Positions 35,662-45,660 of a stretch of DNA of 64,000 bases are shown here, one piece after another. Position 1 is the first letter of the stretch. Each line of letters begins with the position of its first letter. The position numbers and the translations under genes were made by a program. The notes under the pieces are model-generated. The model saw only the letters and a list, made by a program, of their open reading frames with translations, was not told the origin of the DNA and did not search any database. The DNA is from an uncultured Clostridia bacterium (GTDB taxonomy: Bacteria > Bacillota > Clostridia > Christensenellales > Borkfalkiaceae), in the NCBI GenBank assembly GCA_947624965.1, contig CANQMN010000008.1:24656-88655 (forward strand), written 5' to 3'.

Positions 35662-37026
35662 TTATTCCTCTTTCGGGGTCTCTTCCGTTTGCGCTTCCGC
35701 TCCCTGCGGCGTCTCTTTTTCCTTCGACGTCCCCGCGGCGTTTTTCGCCTCCGCTTTCCGCTTGGAGGAACTTTCCGCAACGTTCGCGACGGCGCACGCG
35801 AGGAACAGCGACAGGACGAACGCCAAAACGGCGACGAGGACGAGGCTCACTTCCCCTTTCAACTCCGCCAGCGTCGTATCGAAGCGGGTGTACGCTTCCT
35901 TCTCGTAGAGAGCCGCGGAGACCGTTCTCGCCGTGTTCGCCGCGCCGTTGAGCGCGTTGAACTGCGCTTGCAGTTTTTCGGCAAACGCGATGACGTTCGC
36001 CTCGGTGAGCGCGCCCTTTGTAACGTTCGCGGCGTCGAGCTCGTCGCCGAGCTGGTAGCGGATGTTCTCGTTGCGCGCGATGAGCGCGGCGAGCGTCTGG
36101 GAGACGTTGGGCATCTCCTCGGGGAACACGATCTGCGGACCGTCGCTCTCCTCTTCCTTCGTTTTAATCTCCGCAAGACCGACGAAGGAGACGGGCGAGA
36201 CTCCCGCCGCCGATTTGAGCGCCTCGATCTTCTTTTCGTTGACGTCGTACTCCGTTTTCAGGGCGAGCCGCTCCGCCGCGACCTGCGCGGCGGGGACATA
36301 GCCCCCCTGTTCGAGCTCGCGTTCGAGGGAGGACTGCGTCTTTTCGTCAAAGACGACGGCGATCTCGCCGCGGTACGCCATGAGGTTGCGCCCGCCGCCC
36401 ACGCGGTAGCTCCCGCCGAGCAACTCGATCCAATCGTCGAACTGTCCGACGATGAGTTTCTTCGCCTCGGTGAGGAGCGCGATGCGCGACTCGAATGAAG
36501 CCTCCGAGAACAGCGTCTCGTCCGTGGTGAAATCCACGTCGTCCGCCGCCTCTTTGACGATCCTCTCGGGAATGCGCGCCAGCGTCCGCAAAAAGCCGTT
36601 CGCAAGCGCCTTGTCGGAAAAGTAGGACGCCTTCGCTTCGATCGTATACTTCCCCGTGTACTCGCGGACGCCGGCGATCTCCTCCGTCTCCGCTTCCACC
36701 TGGATATCGTTCTTTTCGAGCAGTTTTTTCACGTCGATCCCCGAGAACGCCTCGTCCGAACCGTGCGCCCGTTCGAGATAGTCCACAGAGACGATGTTCT
36801 GATAATAAAACGGCGTGCCGTCCGGGAATTTCAGGGTGTCGCTCGCGGGATAAACGATATCGAAAGAGAGCTCATAAGAGGCGCAGAGCGGGTTCACGAG
36901 AAACGCGAACACGAGCGTCGCAACGAGCGTTACCAGCACGGTCGCCGCCGCGATGTACCACTTTCTCTTCCAGATGACGCGGAATATTTCTCCCAAAGAA
37001 ATTCCGCCCGACTCTTCTTCCTGCAT
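35662..37026 (-). CDS. Wzz-like polysaccharide co-polymerase family membrane protein
   Basis: 454 residues. Membrane segments at about 22-45 and 393-415 enclose a long extracytoplasmic, largely helical domain with coiled-coil character, the plan of Wzz/polysaccharide chain-length regulators. The N-terminal [17 protein letters not shown] is typical of the family. The C-terminal cytoplasmic tail of about 40 residues is Glu/Lys/Ala-rich and lacks a kinase domain. No polysaccharide genes adjoin it, so its substrate is open. A promoter lies at 37068-37096. Confidence 0.72.
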   Translation of the reverse strand: MQEEESGGISLGEIFRVIWKRKWYIAAATVLVTLVATLVFAFLVNPLCASYELSFDIVYPASDTLKFPDGTPFYYQNIVSVDYLERAHGSDEAFSGIDVKKLLEKNDIQVEAETEEIAGVREYTGKYTIEAKASYFSDKALANGFLRTLARIPERIVKEAADDVDFTTDETLFSEASFESRIALLTEAKKLIVGQFDDWIELLGGSYRVGGGRNLMAYRGEIAVVFDEKTQSSLERELEQGGYVPAAQVAAERLALKTEYDVNEKKIEALKSAAGVSPVSFVGLAEIKTKEEESDGPQIVFPEEMPNVSQTLAALIARNENIRYQLGDELDAANVTKGALTEANVIAFAEKLQAQFNALNGAANTARTVSAALYEKEAYTRFDTTLAELKGEVSLVLVAVLAFVLSLFLACAVANVAESSSKRKAEAKNAAGTSKEKETPQGAEAQTEETPKEE

Positions 37027-37067
37027 GGCTTTTTTCTCCTCTGTCGTCGTCCGATCGATCGTAATTC

Positions 37068-37096
37068 ATTATAAACGATTCGCGCGCGTTCGTCAA
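37068..37096 (-). promoter_or_regulatory. Sigma-A promoter of the Wzz-like gene
   Basis: Minus strand: -35 TTGACG (37091-37096), 17-bp spacer, -10 TATAAT (37068-37073). Start about 37061, leader about 35 nt. Confidence 0.85.
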
Positions 37097-37145
37097 CCCC
37101 TGCGCCCCGTTCCCGCGAAAAATTTCCCGCCGCGCGCCCGTTTTT

Positions 37146-40100
37146 TCAGGCGAGAGAGATCTTATCGGCGGACGAACGCACCAGAAGCCCCTGCTGCTCC
37201 CCGTATGCGATGCAGTCGTTGAGAAAGGCGCGGAACTTGTTCCCCGCCCGCGCGGGGCGGAAGGTCTCGAAGAAGAGCGCGAAGAGCTCCTCCGCGGAAA
37301 GGGCGGTGCGCTCTTCCAGCGCGCCCTTGAAAAAGGCGAGCGTCTCGAAGGGCGTAAAGTCCTCCTCGCGCCGCCGCCGCACGTCGTCCCCGCCCGCGCG
37401 GTATTTCCACACGGTGACGGCGCGGGGATTTTTGTAAAAGTAATCGCAGCCCGCCACGCGGACGCGAGGCAGCGCGCAACGCTCCACGAGGTCGTCCAGC
37501 CGCGCTTCCGCCCGCGCCCCCGCCCGCGCGACGCCCAAGCTCTGCAAGACGCGCCGTTTGAGAAAGGCGCGGGAGATGGGCTCCTCCGCGGCGACGACGG
37601 CACGGATGCGCGCACGGAGTTCGCCGTCGTGCGCGCCGTCCGTCAAAAAGTCCGCGCTCCCCGAAAAGACCTGCGCCGCGCGGTAGGGACGGCGGTAGCG
37701 GGCGAGCCGCTCCCCCCTTCTCCCCGCGCCCGAGAGCGCGTCCAATATCCCTTTCAGCCGCGCGATCTCCCGCTCGGGATTGTTGTAATAGTTCACGTCC
37801 GAGACGTACGCGAGGTCCCACCCCGCCCGCGCGAGCGCGCGCGGCTGCAACACGGCGACGTCCTCCGCCGTTCCCCTGTTTTCCCCGTCGCAGAGAATGC
37901 CGAGAAGATACCGTCCCTTCCGCGCGCCGTCCAAAACGCCCACGTCCACGCGGAAGGAGGAGGTCCCCACGCCGAGGCGGCACGCATAGCCGCGCGCCTC
38001 CAATTCCTCCGCGATGAATTTTCCGATCCCGTCCGTGCGGTCCTTTTCTCCGCGCACGGCGGGAAGCGCGCCCGTCTCCGCATACGCGAGGAAGGCTTTC
38101 AGCTCCTCCGCACCGCGGGAGAGCCGCTTTGCGCCCGAAAAATCGGCGGCGCAGACGGAGGAAAAGACGACCATCTCCTCCCGCGCGCGGGAAACCGCGA
38201 CGTTGAGCCTCCGCCAGCCGTCCGCACGGTTGAGCGGTCCGAAGCGGTAGGAGAGCTTTCCCGCGCCGTCCCGCCCGTAGCAGACGGAGAAGAGCACGAC
38301 GTCCCGCTCGTCCCCCTGCACGTTTTCGAGGTTTTTCACGAAGAGCGGCTCCTCCCTGTCGTAGGCGGCGGAGACGAGCCCCTTTTCGCGGAGCGCGCGG
38401 GCAAGCGCGCGCTCCACTTCCTCCCGCTGTGCCTCCGAGAAGGTAACGACGCCCATGCTCGAAGCGGACAGGGCGGGGTCCGAGAGACGGCGGACAACTT
38501 CGCGCACGAGCGCCGCCGCCTCCGCGGGGTTGCATTGCGTCCCGCCGTCCCCGTAAACGCCGTCCGCCTTGACAAAGCGCACCCTGCTCTTTTCGGCGTC
38601 GGGAGAGGGAAAACAACGCAGTCCTCCGCCGTAATACGCGGCGTTGGAAAAGGCGATGAGCGATTCGTGTTTACTGCGGTAGTGCCACACGAGCCGCCGC
38701 TCCGGAAGACCGAGGGCGAGAAAATCTTCGAGCGCGCTCTCCGGTCCCTCCTGCGGCGAGGCGGCGCGGAAGAACGCCGTGGGGGGGAGCTGTTTTGCGT
38801 CCCCCGCGACGATCGCGGCGCGGGCGCGGGCGACGGCGCCCGCCGCCTCTGCCGAGGGCATCTGCGAAGCCTCGTCGAACACGACGAGGTCGAACGCGCA
38901 GTCGGGCGGGAGATGTTGCGCGACGGCGGAAGGGCTCATGAGCATGCACGGGCAGAGCCGCGCCGCCAGACGGGGGATCTTCGCGAACAGTTGCGCGAGC
39001 CCGCCCCCCTTCGTCTGCGAGAAGAGCGCGGCGCGCTCCTCGGCGAGCTCCCCCTCGGCGGGCAGGCGGGCGCGGAGCACGGCGGAGAGATGCGCGCGCG
39101 CCGCGCGGCGCAATTCGTCCGACGCGCGGCGGAATTTTTTCTCCGTCTCCTCGTACGCGCCCGCAGAGAAGCGGGCGAGCGCGGCGTCGGCGGGGACGTT
39201 CGCTTCGAGAAAGACGTCGCACAGCTTTTTCTCGAACGCGGCGAGCAGATTTTCCGCGTCGAGTGCGCCGCTTTCGAGGGCGTCCGTGAGAAAGGTGAGC
39301 CCGCGCGCCGCGAGCTTTTTCGCCGTGGCGCGGTACATGCACCACGCGGGGAGCATGTCCGCGTTTTCGATCAGCGCGCCCGCCTGCGCGCGCAAGTCGT
39401 CGAGAGAGGTCTCCTCCGAAAAATCTTCCGTTGCGCCGATCGTCTCGCAAAAGACGGAGAGCGCCTTTGAAAAGCTCTCCCGCGCGCGGAGAAATCCCCC
39501 GAGCGCGGGGCGCGTACAGCCGCTCTTCGCGCGCACGCAAGCCGCGAAAAACCCCTCCTCTTCAAACGCGGGAAACGCGGCGCGGCACAGCGCTTTGAGC
39601 GCGCCGACCGCGGCGAGGAACTTGTTTTCCCGCCCGTCCGCAAGGACGTTCTTCTCCGCTTCGAGCGGGAAGATCGCGTATTCGGCGATCTCCCGTTCCG
39701 TCTCGGCGAGCTTGTCCAAGAGCGAAAACACGGCGGGCGCATCCGCCTCCGAAAAAGTTCCCCGCGCGGCGCGGGAAAGCCGCCGCACGACGGCGCGGGC
39801 GCGGCGGTCCGCTCTCCAATTTTCCTTTAAGGGGGAGAGCGGTGCGTCCGTTTTTACCCGCCCGCCGAAGCGGGCGAAATACTTCCCGAGCAGGACTTCC
39901 CGCCGCTCGTTGGCGCGGAGAAAGCGCAAAAAACCGCCCTCCGTCCCCCCGAACCAGCCGTCGTACCGCCCCTCCGCGAGCACAGAGACGAGCCGCGCGA
40001 GCGCTTCCGTCCTGCGCGGCGTGAGACGGGGCGCGCGCTGGCGGTAGAGACGGCACACGAGCTCCGCATACCGTTTGAGGTGCGCGCATTCGGCGAGGAG

Positions 40101-42521
40101 CGCCTCGCATGCGTCCGTCATGCGGTCCTTTAAGCCCTGCGAATATTCCTCCGCGTCCACGCGGGCGAAGGGAGAGCCGCACACGCTCCCGCAGGCGCGC
40201 GCCGCCGCGGCGGCTGAGAGGATGTCGTCCCTGCACTGCGAAAGGCGTTCCTCGTCCAGCCCCTCGCAAAACGCGCCGCCCATGCCGATCGCCTCGGGCG
40301 CGCCGCCGTATTCCAAGCGCGCCGCGACGGCGCGGTGGACGGAGAGCCCGGGGCGGCGAACGCCGAACAGCGCCGCGCGGCATTCTTCCAACTCCCCTTT
40401 GAGGCGCGCGTACTCCTTCAAGCGCGCGGGATAGCCGTCCTCGCCGCCCCGTTCGAGCGCGAGCGTCTCTTTGAGACGGCGGACGGTCTCCTCCCGCCCC
40501 ATGCCGTCTTGCAAATCGAGGCAAAAGTCCCCCATGCCGATCTCGTCGAGACGGCGCTTCACAACTTCGAGCGCGGCGCGCTTCTCTGCGACGAAGAGCA
40601 CGCGCTTCCCGTCCGCGACGGCGTTTGCGATGATGTTCGCGATCGTCTGGCTCTTGCCCGTCCCAGGCGGTCCGTGCAGAACGAAACTCGCGCCCGTCGC
40701 GGAGAGGGCGACCGCCTGTTCCTGCGAACTGTCCGCGGGAAGCGGCAAAAGGGGCGGCGAAGGCGGCGCGCCCGTTCCCTCCGTGCGGAGCGGCTTCCCC
40801 TCTTCCAGCGCGGCAAAGAGCGGGTTTTGGCGAAAAATCGCAATATGGGTGTGGATATCCTTCCACATGAGAAGGCGCGGGAAGGAAAACGCGGCGAGAT
40901 AGATATCCGGAAAGACCTTCCAACCCTTCCTCGTCTCCGCGACCGCTTTCACGGCGGAGAGCATGTCCGAGACGCGCGAGGAGACGTCCGCTGCCGCCGT
41001 ATCGACGCCGTGATCGCGCCGCAACAGCTCGGCGAGCGCGACGTTGAAGAACGCCTCCCCCGCCGCGGAGACGGACAGCGCGCCGCCCTCCCGCTCCCGC
41101 CGTATGCGCGCGGGCACGAGCGCGATCGGCGCGCGCCGCGCGCCGTATTCGAGGAATCCCGCCGCGAAGTACAGCGCGCAGTTCCCCCGCTCTTCCTCCT
41201 CTTCCCGCCCGCGGCGAAAGAGTTGCGCGCCCGTTTCGAGGAGCTCTTTCCCTTCCGCGAACGCGCGCAGACAGCCCTTGCTCTGTTCGAGGAGGACAAG
41301 CTCCGCCCGCGGTCCTTCGGGGAGAAAGCCGAACGGCTCCGCGCGCTCTTCGCAGGGGAGCAGGCGGAGCGGTCTCTCCCGCAGATCGCGCATCAGCGCG
41401 TCCCCGTCCGCGGCGCGCAGATGGAGGGCGTCCTTTCCCCTGAAATCGACGAGCGGGTTCTTGGCGGAAAGATCGGCGAGCGCGCGCTCCCACTTGCCGC
41501 ACGGCGCCCGCCGCGCGGGAGGCGCGGGGGATACGGGAATTTTTGCGGGCGTCTCTTCGGCAAAGACGTACTTCCCCTCCCGCATCACGCGCGCAGGAAG
41601 GGGGGAGATCCCCTCCGCGCGGCAACGGGAAACATCCGTAAAGACGGCGTATTCCCCCGCCCGCAGATCTTTTTGAAAACTTCGTTCCGCGGCGGAAAAC
41701 GCGCGCCCGCCCCCCGTAAACAGCGAACCCGCGCCGATGAGGCAGAGGCTCCCCCCTTGCGCCGCGTACTGCTTCACCGTCTCGCTGTCGTCCGTCGTCC
41801 GTTCGAGAAAACAGGCGTCGTAGAGCCACGCGCCGACGGCGGCGCGCCGCGCCCCGTAGGCGAGAACGGGATGCAGTCCCGCCCGTTCCAGGCAGGAGGC
41901 AAACAGGAGCGCGAGCGAAAATTCGCTTGCGCGCCCCGTTTCGAGATCGCAATCGGCAGGAAGCGGGCGGGAAAGATCCGCCTCCTCCCGCACCAATTTT
42001 CGCGCCTTTACGGCGGAGAAGAGCGCGGCGATCTTTCCGCGCACATCCCCGTCCGCCCCGCCCCGCCGCTTTTCGCGGCGGCGCGCCTCTTCGAGCAGAA
42101 CGCCGCACGCTTCCGCCGCGGGACGGACGAATGCCGCCGTCCGCGCGGCATCGCCCGCAAGCCCCTCGGAAACGCCGTAGGGAAGCGCGACGATCTCCGC
42201 GGCGGCACAGCAAACCGTCCTTTTGCCTTCGCGGAGGGAAAATTCGAGCGTGCAGGGCGTGAACGCGTCGTTCTCCGCCAAAAAGAGCGGGGAAAAATAT
42301 CCCTCCGCGCGCAGTTCGGTCTCGCCCGCGGGCAGGACGACGCGCCTTGCGTAGGGCACGATGAGCCCCTCTTTGCAGGCGATCTCGGCGTCGAGCGTAA
42401 CTTCCTTTCCCCCGTTGCGGACGACGGCGACGAGGGGCGTGCGGGCAAGGAGATCCGCATATCCCGCATATGCGGGGAAGCGGAGAGACAGGGTGATTTT
42501 TTCGCGGTCGGTCTTCGTCAT
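37146..42521 (-). CDS. Giant DUF4011-type superfamily 1 helicase with Vsr-like nuclease and DUF3320-like end
   Basis: 1791 residues. N-terminal about 600 residues include a DUF4011-like region (WERALADLSAKNPLVDFRG). The helicase has Walker A HGPPGTGKSQT (about 618), motif II VVFDEASQMPS (about 1215), GDAKQLPP, HYRSKHESL, NVQGDERDVVLFS and LNVAVSRAREEMVVFSS (about 1440). A Vsr/DUF559-like block follows (SSFRVDVGVLDG, YLLGILCDGE, YYNNPEREIARL), in which the usual GIECDG reads GILCDG, losing the acidic residue. The last 250 residues resemble DUF3320. Related proteins have been linked to phage defence, but no partner genes are nearby. Confidence 0.8.
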   Translation of the reverse strand: MTKTDREKITLSLRFPAYAGYADLLARTPLVAVVRNGGKEVTLDAEIACKEGLIVPYARRVVLPAGETELRAEGYFSPLFLAENDAFTPCTLEFSLREGKRTVCCAAAEIVALPYGVSEGLAGDAARTAAFVRPAAEACGVLLEEARRREKRRGGADGDVRGKIAALFSAVKARKLVREEADLSRPLPADCDLETGRASEFSLALLFASCLERAGLHPVLAYGARRAAVGAWLYDACFLERTTDDSETVKQYAAQGGSLCLIGAGSLFTGGGRAFSAAERSFQKDLRAGEYAVFTDVSRCRAEGISPLPARVMREGKYVFAEETPAKIPVSPAPPARRAPCGKWERALADLSAKNPLVDFRGKDALHLRAADGDALMRDLRERPLRLLPCEERAEPFGFLPEGPRAELVLLEQSKGCLRAFAEGKELLETGAQLFRRGREEEEERGNCALYFAAGFLEYGARRAPIALVPARIRREREGGALSVSAAGEAFFNVALAELLRRDHGVDTAAADVSSRVSDMLSAVKAVAETRKGWKVFPDIYLAAFSFPRLLMWKDIHTHIAIFRQNPLFAALEEGKPLRTEGTGAPPSPPLLPLPADSSQEQAVALSATGASFVLHGPPGTGKSQTIANIIANAVADGKRVLFVAEKRAALEVVKRRLDEIGMGDFCLDLQDGMGREETVRRLKETLALERGGEDGYPARLKEYARLKGELEECRAALFGVRRPGLSVHRAVAARLEYGGAPEAIGMGGAFCEGLDEERLSQCRDDILSAAAAARACGSVCGSPFARVDAEEYSQGLKDRMTDACEALLAECAHLKRYAELVCRLYRQRAPRLTPRRTEALARLVSVLAEGRYDGWFGGTEGGFLRFLRANERREVLLGKYFARFGGRVKTDAPLSPLKENWRADRRARAVVRRLSRAARGTFSEADAPAVFSLLDKLAETEREIAEYAIFPLEAEKNVLADGRENKFLAAVGALKALCRAAFPAFEEEGFFAACVRAKSGCTRPALGGFLRARESFSKALSVFCETIGATEDFSEETSLDDLRAQAGALIENADMLPAWCMYRATAKKLAARGLTFLTDALESGALDAENLLAAFEKKLCDVFLEANVPADAALARFSAGAYEETEKKFRRASDELRRAARAHLSAVLRARLPAEGELAEERAALFSQTKGGGLAQLFAKIPRLAARLCPCMLMSPSAVAQHLPPDCAFDLVVFDEASQMPSAEAAGAVARARAAIVAGDAKQLPPTAFFRAASPQEGPESALEDFLALGLPERRLVWHYRSKHESLIAFSNAAYYGGGLRCFPSPDAEKSRVRFVKADGVYGDGGTQCNPAEAAALVREVVRRLSDPALSASSMGVVTFSEAQREEVERALARALREKGLVSAAYDREEPLFVKNLENVQGDERDVVLFSVCYGRDGAGKLSYRFGPLNRADGWRRLNVAVSRAREEMVVFSSVCAADFSGAKRLSRGAEELKAFLAYAETGALPAVRGEKDRTDGIGKFIAEELEARGYACRLGVGTSSFRVDVGVLDGARKGRYLLGILCDGENRGTAEDVAVLQPRALARAGWDLAYVSDVNYYNNPEREIARLKGILDALSGAGRRGERLARYRRPYRAAQVFSGSADFLTDGAHDGELRARIRAVVAAEEPISRAFLKRRVLQSLGVARAGARAEARLDDLVERCALPRVRVAGCDYFYKNPRAVTVWKYRAGGDDVRRRREEDFTPFETLAFFKGALEERTALSAEELFALFFETFRPARAGNKFRAFLNDCIAYGEQQGLLVRSSADKISLA

Positions 42522-42607
42522 ATCTTCGGACGATTATTCCGCATTCGCCCTTTTGCTATACCTTTTCCCCGCGGAATGCATGAAAAAACCGTCCCCGCGG
42601 ACGGTTT

Positions 42608-42970
42608 TCACAGATATGCGTTTTCAAAGTATTCCACCTCTTTTTCGAGGACGGAGGCGACATCGAAGCGGATGGGCACTTCCTCGCGGAGCATCGTGCA
42701 ATAGTAGCCCGCCATCGCGCGGTAGCGGCGCTGTTTCTCCGCGTTGACCGCCTCCGAGGGGAGCCCGTACAGATCGGTCTGCCGCGCCTTCACCTCCACG
42801 AAGCAGGTATAGCCGTCGCGGCTCTTCGCGACGATATCCGCCTCGCCGAACGGCGTTACGTAGTTGCGGAGCAAAATTTTATAGCCGCGCTTTTTCAGAT
42901 ATTTGCAGACGCTTTTTTCGGCGGATCTCCCGTAAAGTTTTTTACGAAGGTCCTGCGATGGATCTCGCAT
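42608..42970 (-). CDS. yraN: UPF0102 family protein YraN
   Basis: 120 residues of the restriction-endonuclease-like fold. Motifs: LRNYVTPFGEADIVAKSRDG and TCFVEVKAR, with the E-D-ExK active-site pattern. The first 76 bp of the gene overlap the end of rnhB in another frame; the only Met is at residue 1, before the conserved GRSAEK block, so the overlap seems real. yraN next to rnhB is common. Function in DNA metabolism is unproven. Confidence 0.92.
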   Translation of the reverse strand: MRDPSQDLRKKLYGRSAEKSVCKYLKKRGYKILLRNYVTPFGEADIVAKSRDGYTCFVEVKARQTDLYGLPSEAVNAEKQRRYRAMAGYYCTMLREEVPIRFDVASVLEKEVEYFENAYL

Positions 42971-43530
42971 ATTCCCATCTCCTTGATCGCGCGGATATGT
43001 TCCGCCGTGCCGTACCCCGCGTTGCGCTCAAAGCCGTACCCGGGGAACTGTTCCGCGAATTTTTTCATGAGGGCGTCCCTGTAAACTTTGGCGAGGATGC
43101 TCGCCGCGCCGATGGAAGCGACGAGGGCGTCCCCCTTTACGATGCTCCTCTGCGGCGGAAGGATATCCAGCTTCATGTTACCGTCCGTCAGAACGAAATC
43201 GGGCGCGACGGAGAGTCCCTCCACGGCGCGCTTCATGCCGAGACGGGTCGCCTGCAAAATGTCTATCTCGTCGATCGTGCGCTCGTCCACCTCCGCGATG
43301 CAGTAGGCGCGGGCGACTTCACGGATGCGCGCGGCGAGGTATTCCCGCTTTTTCGCGGAGAGTTTTTTGCTGTCGTCGATGCCCGCGATGCGCTTCTCCT
43401 CTTCGAGGGGAAGAATGACCGCGGCGCAGACAACGGGACCCGCAAGGGGACCTCTCCCCACCTCGTCCACGCCCGCGACCGCCGTAAATCCGCGCGCAAA
43501 GTACTCTTTTTCTTCGGTAAGCAGATCCAT
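42895..43530 (-). CDS. rnhB: Ribonuclease HII
   Basis: Removes ribonucleotides and RNA primers from DNA. 211 residues from ATG 43530. Motifs: AGVDEVGRGPLAGPVV (catalytic Asp and Glu, about 19-34), DSKKLSAKKRE, and KGDALVASIGAASILAKVYRD. A longer frame extends upstream but is only antisense-like sequence of the neighbouring gene. It overlaps yraN by 76 bp and begins 1 bp after the upstream unknown gene. Confidence 0.96.
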   Translation of the reverse strand: MDLLTEEKEYFARGFTAVAGVDEVGRGPLAGPVVCAAVILPLEEEKRIAGIDDSKKLSAKKREYLAARIREVARAYCIAEVDERTIDEIDILQATRLGMKRAVEGLSVAPDFVLTDGNMKLDILPPQRSIVKGDALVASIGAASILAKVYRDALMKKFAEQFPGYGFERNAGYGTAEHIRAIKEMGICEIHRRTFVKNFTGDPPKKASANI

Positions 43531-43531
43531 T

Positions 43532-43978
43532 TCAATCCCACCTGTCCGCGACCGTGAGCGAGAGAAGCGCGAGCAGCGCGCGCTCGTCGTCCGCCGAAAA
43601 GGTCGCCTTCCCGTTCTCCCGCACCGCGGCGGCGATCTCCCGTCCGCCTTCAAACATGCGCGTCTCCCCGCCCTCGCGCACGGCGGTCCAGCCGTTGGAG
43701 AAAGTATAGTCGTCCCGCCGTGCGGAAGTCTTTCCCTTCGCCTTGAAGCGGACGTCCGTGCGGAATTTCCAGCCGCCGAAAAGACCGCAGAGCGCGCCGC
43801 GGCGGCATCTCCCCACATAGGCGTCGTCCGCGCGGCGGAGTTCGTAACTGCGGCAGAAGACCGCGGGGCGGTTGATGAGCACGTACGCGGGCGCGCCGTC
43901 CTCGCCGCAGACCGTGAGCCTGCCCGAAAATCCGCTCGTGAGTTCGGAGACGAACGTCTCCTCCGCATAATATGTCAT
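43532..43978 (-). CDS. Unknown small protein in the rbgA-rnhB operon
   Basis: 148 residues from ATG 43978, which overlaps the rbgA stop (ATGA). No signal peptide or membrane segment. Beta-strand-rich with an Arg/Gly stretch YVGRCRRGALCGLFGGWKF. I considered LURP-one/tubby-like folds but cannot support it. The tight operon position between rbgA and rnhB shows it is expressed with them; no function is proposed. Confidence 0.65.
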   Translation of the reverse strand: MTYYAEETFVSELTSGFSGRLTVCGEDGAPAYVLINRPAVFCRSYELRRADDAYVGRCRRGALCGLFGGWKFRTDVRFKAKGKTSARRDDYTFSNGWTAVREGGETRMFEGGREIAAAVRENGKATFSADDERALLALLSLTVADRWD

Positions 43979-44832
43979 ATCAACCCCGCTTCGCGCAGAT
44001 CCTGCACGCCGTCCAAACAAATTTTCCCGAGCTTGCCCTTGCGCAGATCGTCGAGCAGGGCGCGCTCGCCGCGCTCGTAATCGAACTCCCCGCCGCGGAG
44101 CAGAAACCCCCTCCGCGCGCAGACCGATTCCAACATTCCGAGGGGAGAGCCTCCCTCTATCCCATACCGAGCGGCAAGCGCGGCGGGATATTTTTCTTCC
44201 ATCTCCGAAAGGAGCGCGAGCGCCAGCTCGTCGAGCGCGAGCACGTCGTCGTTGATGCTCCCGAGATAGGCGAGACGGCGGGCGCGCGCCTGATCTTCAA
44301 AGGCGGGCGGCATGACGCCGGGCGTATCGAGAAGCTCGAACGCGCCGCACTTCACCCACTGTTTGCCGCGGGTAACGCCCGCTTTGTCCCCCGTCGCCGC
44401 CTTCTTTTCCCCCGCGAGCGCGTTGATGACGGCGCTCTTGCCCGTGTTGGGGACGCCCGCAACGAGGAAACGGATGGGCTTGGACGAGCCGCGCGCGCTC
44501 CGCCGCGCCGCGATCTCCGCCGTGAGTTCCTCCATGGCGGCTTGCAGTTGCCGCGCCGCCCCCGAAGAGACCGCGCAGATTTTCAGCGCGCGCTTTCCGC
44601 TCTGCCGCACGCGCGCGAGAAGAAGGTCCGCCCCGCCGTCCGCGAGGTCCCCCTTGTTGAATACATAGAGCACGGGCTTGCCCGCGGCGAGCGACACGAG
44701 GCGGGGGTTATAGGAAGAGGCGGGCGCGCGCGCATCCAGCACGCACACCGCCGCGTCGCACAGTTTGAAATTTTCCTCCATCATGCGCACGGCTTTCGCC
44801 ATGTGCCCGGGATACCATTGGATATTATTCAC
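43975..44832 (-). CDS. rbgA: Ribosome biogenesis GTPase RbgA (YlqF)
   Basis: 285 residues, circularly permuted GTPase: MNNIQWYPGHMAKAVRMMEEN at the N-terminus, G4 FNKGDLAD before G1 GVPNTGKSAVINAL, then G3 DTPGVMPP. Needed for late assembly of the 50S subunit. The usual neighbours rplS, trmD and rnhB: trmD precedes it and rnhB follows, while rplS has moved away. Confidence 0.96.
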   Translation of the reverse strand: MNNIQWYPGHMAKAVRMMEENFKLCDAAVCVLDARAPASSYNPRLVSLAAGKPVLYVFNKGDLADGGADLLLARVRQSGKRALKICAVSSGAARQLQAAMEELTAEIAARRSARGSSKPIRFLVAGVPNTGKSAVINALAGEKKAATGDKAGVTRGKQWVKCGAFELLDTPGVMPPAFEDQARARRLAYLGSINDDVLALDELALALLSEMEEKYPAALAARYGIEGGSPLGMLESVCARRGFLLRGGEFDYERGERALLDDLRKGKLGKICLDGVQDLREAGLI

Positions 44833-44931
44833 GAAATTTTTTCCTCCGCTTCGCTACGGACCGGTCCGCAAGTTTGCGGCAAATTCGTTCGCCCTGCATC
44901 GCCTGCGACCCGCGAGGGGGGTAGACAAACG

Positions 44932-45597
44932 TTATTTCAATAAATCGGGGCGCATCTTTTTGGTGAGCGCGACCGCCTGCTCCCGCCGCCACCTGTCGAT
45001 CTCGGCATGGTTGCCGCTGCGGAGCACTTCGGGCACGGCGAGCCCCCTGTATTCCACGGGGCGGGTATAGTGCGGATATTCGAGCAAGTTCTCCGAAAAA
45101 CTCTCCTGCACGAGCGAACCGGGCGAGAGCACGCCGTCGAGGTAGCGCGTAACGCAGTCCACGAGCACCATGGCGGGAAGTTCGCCCCCCGTGAGGACAT
45201 AGTCCCCGATGGAGATCTCCTCGTCGATGAAGAGATCGATGGCGCGCTGGTCCACCCCCTCGTAATGCCCGCAAAGGAGCAAAAGTTCCTCCTCTTCCGC
45301 GAGCGAAATGACGCGCTCCTGCGTGAGCGTCCTGCCCTTGGGGGAGAGATAGATGCGCCGCGCGCGGTGTTCGGGATCCGCCGCCTCGATGGCGCTCCCG
45401 ACGGGCTGCGCCATCATCACCATGCCCGCGCCGCCGCCGAAGGGATAATCGTCGCATTTCAAATGTTTGTCCTCGGTATACGCGCGGATATCGAGGACTT
45501 CGAGTTGCAGTTGTCCCTCCTTTCTCGCTCTGCCGACGATGCTCGCGGAGAGCGACGAAAACATTTCGGGAAAGAGGGTAAGCACGGTGATCTTCAT
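44932..45597 (-). CDS. trmD: tRNA (guanine-37-N1)-methyltransferase TrmD
   Basis: Methylates G37 with S-adenosylmethionine, preventing frameshifts. 221 residues from ATG 45597, slightly short compared with 230-250. The deep-trefoil-knot motifs are LLLLCGHYEGVDQRAID and YVLTGGELPAMVLVDCVTR; GGGAGMVM is the loop for G36pG37. GGGGGGA precedes the start. A start eight codons upstream (MFSGGIFS) is possible. Confidence 0.97.
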   Translation of the reverse strand: MKITVLTLFPEMFSSLSASIVGRARKEGQLQLEVLDIRAYTEDKHLKCDDYPFGGGAGMVMMAQPVGSAIEAADPEHRARRIYLSPKGRTLTQERVISLAEEEELLLLCGHYEGVDQRAIDLFIDEEISIGDYVLTGGELPAMVLVDCVTRYLDGVLSPGSLVQESFSENLLEYPHYTRPVEYRGLAVPEVLRSGNHAEIDRWRREQAVALTKKMRPDLLK

Positions 45598-45660
45598 CGA
45601 GAAAATCCCCCCTGAAAACAAAGTTCGGCGGACAGCGGAAACGTTCCGCGCCGTCCCCCG

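Noticed and set aside
37146..42970. Multi-gene phage defence island around the giant helicase
   Set aside because: Neighbours are yraN, rnhB and a Wzz-like protein; no methylase, nuclease or toxin partner is present.
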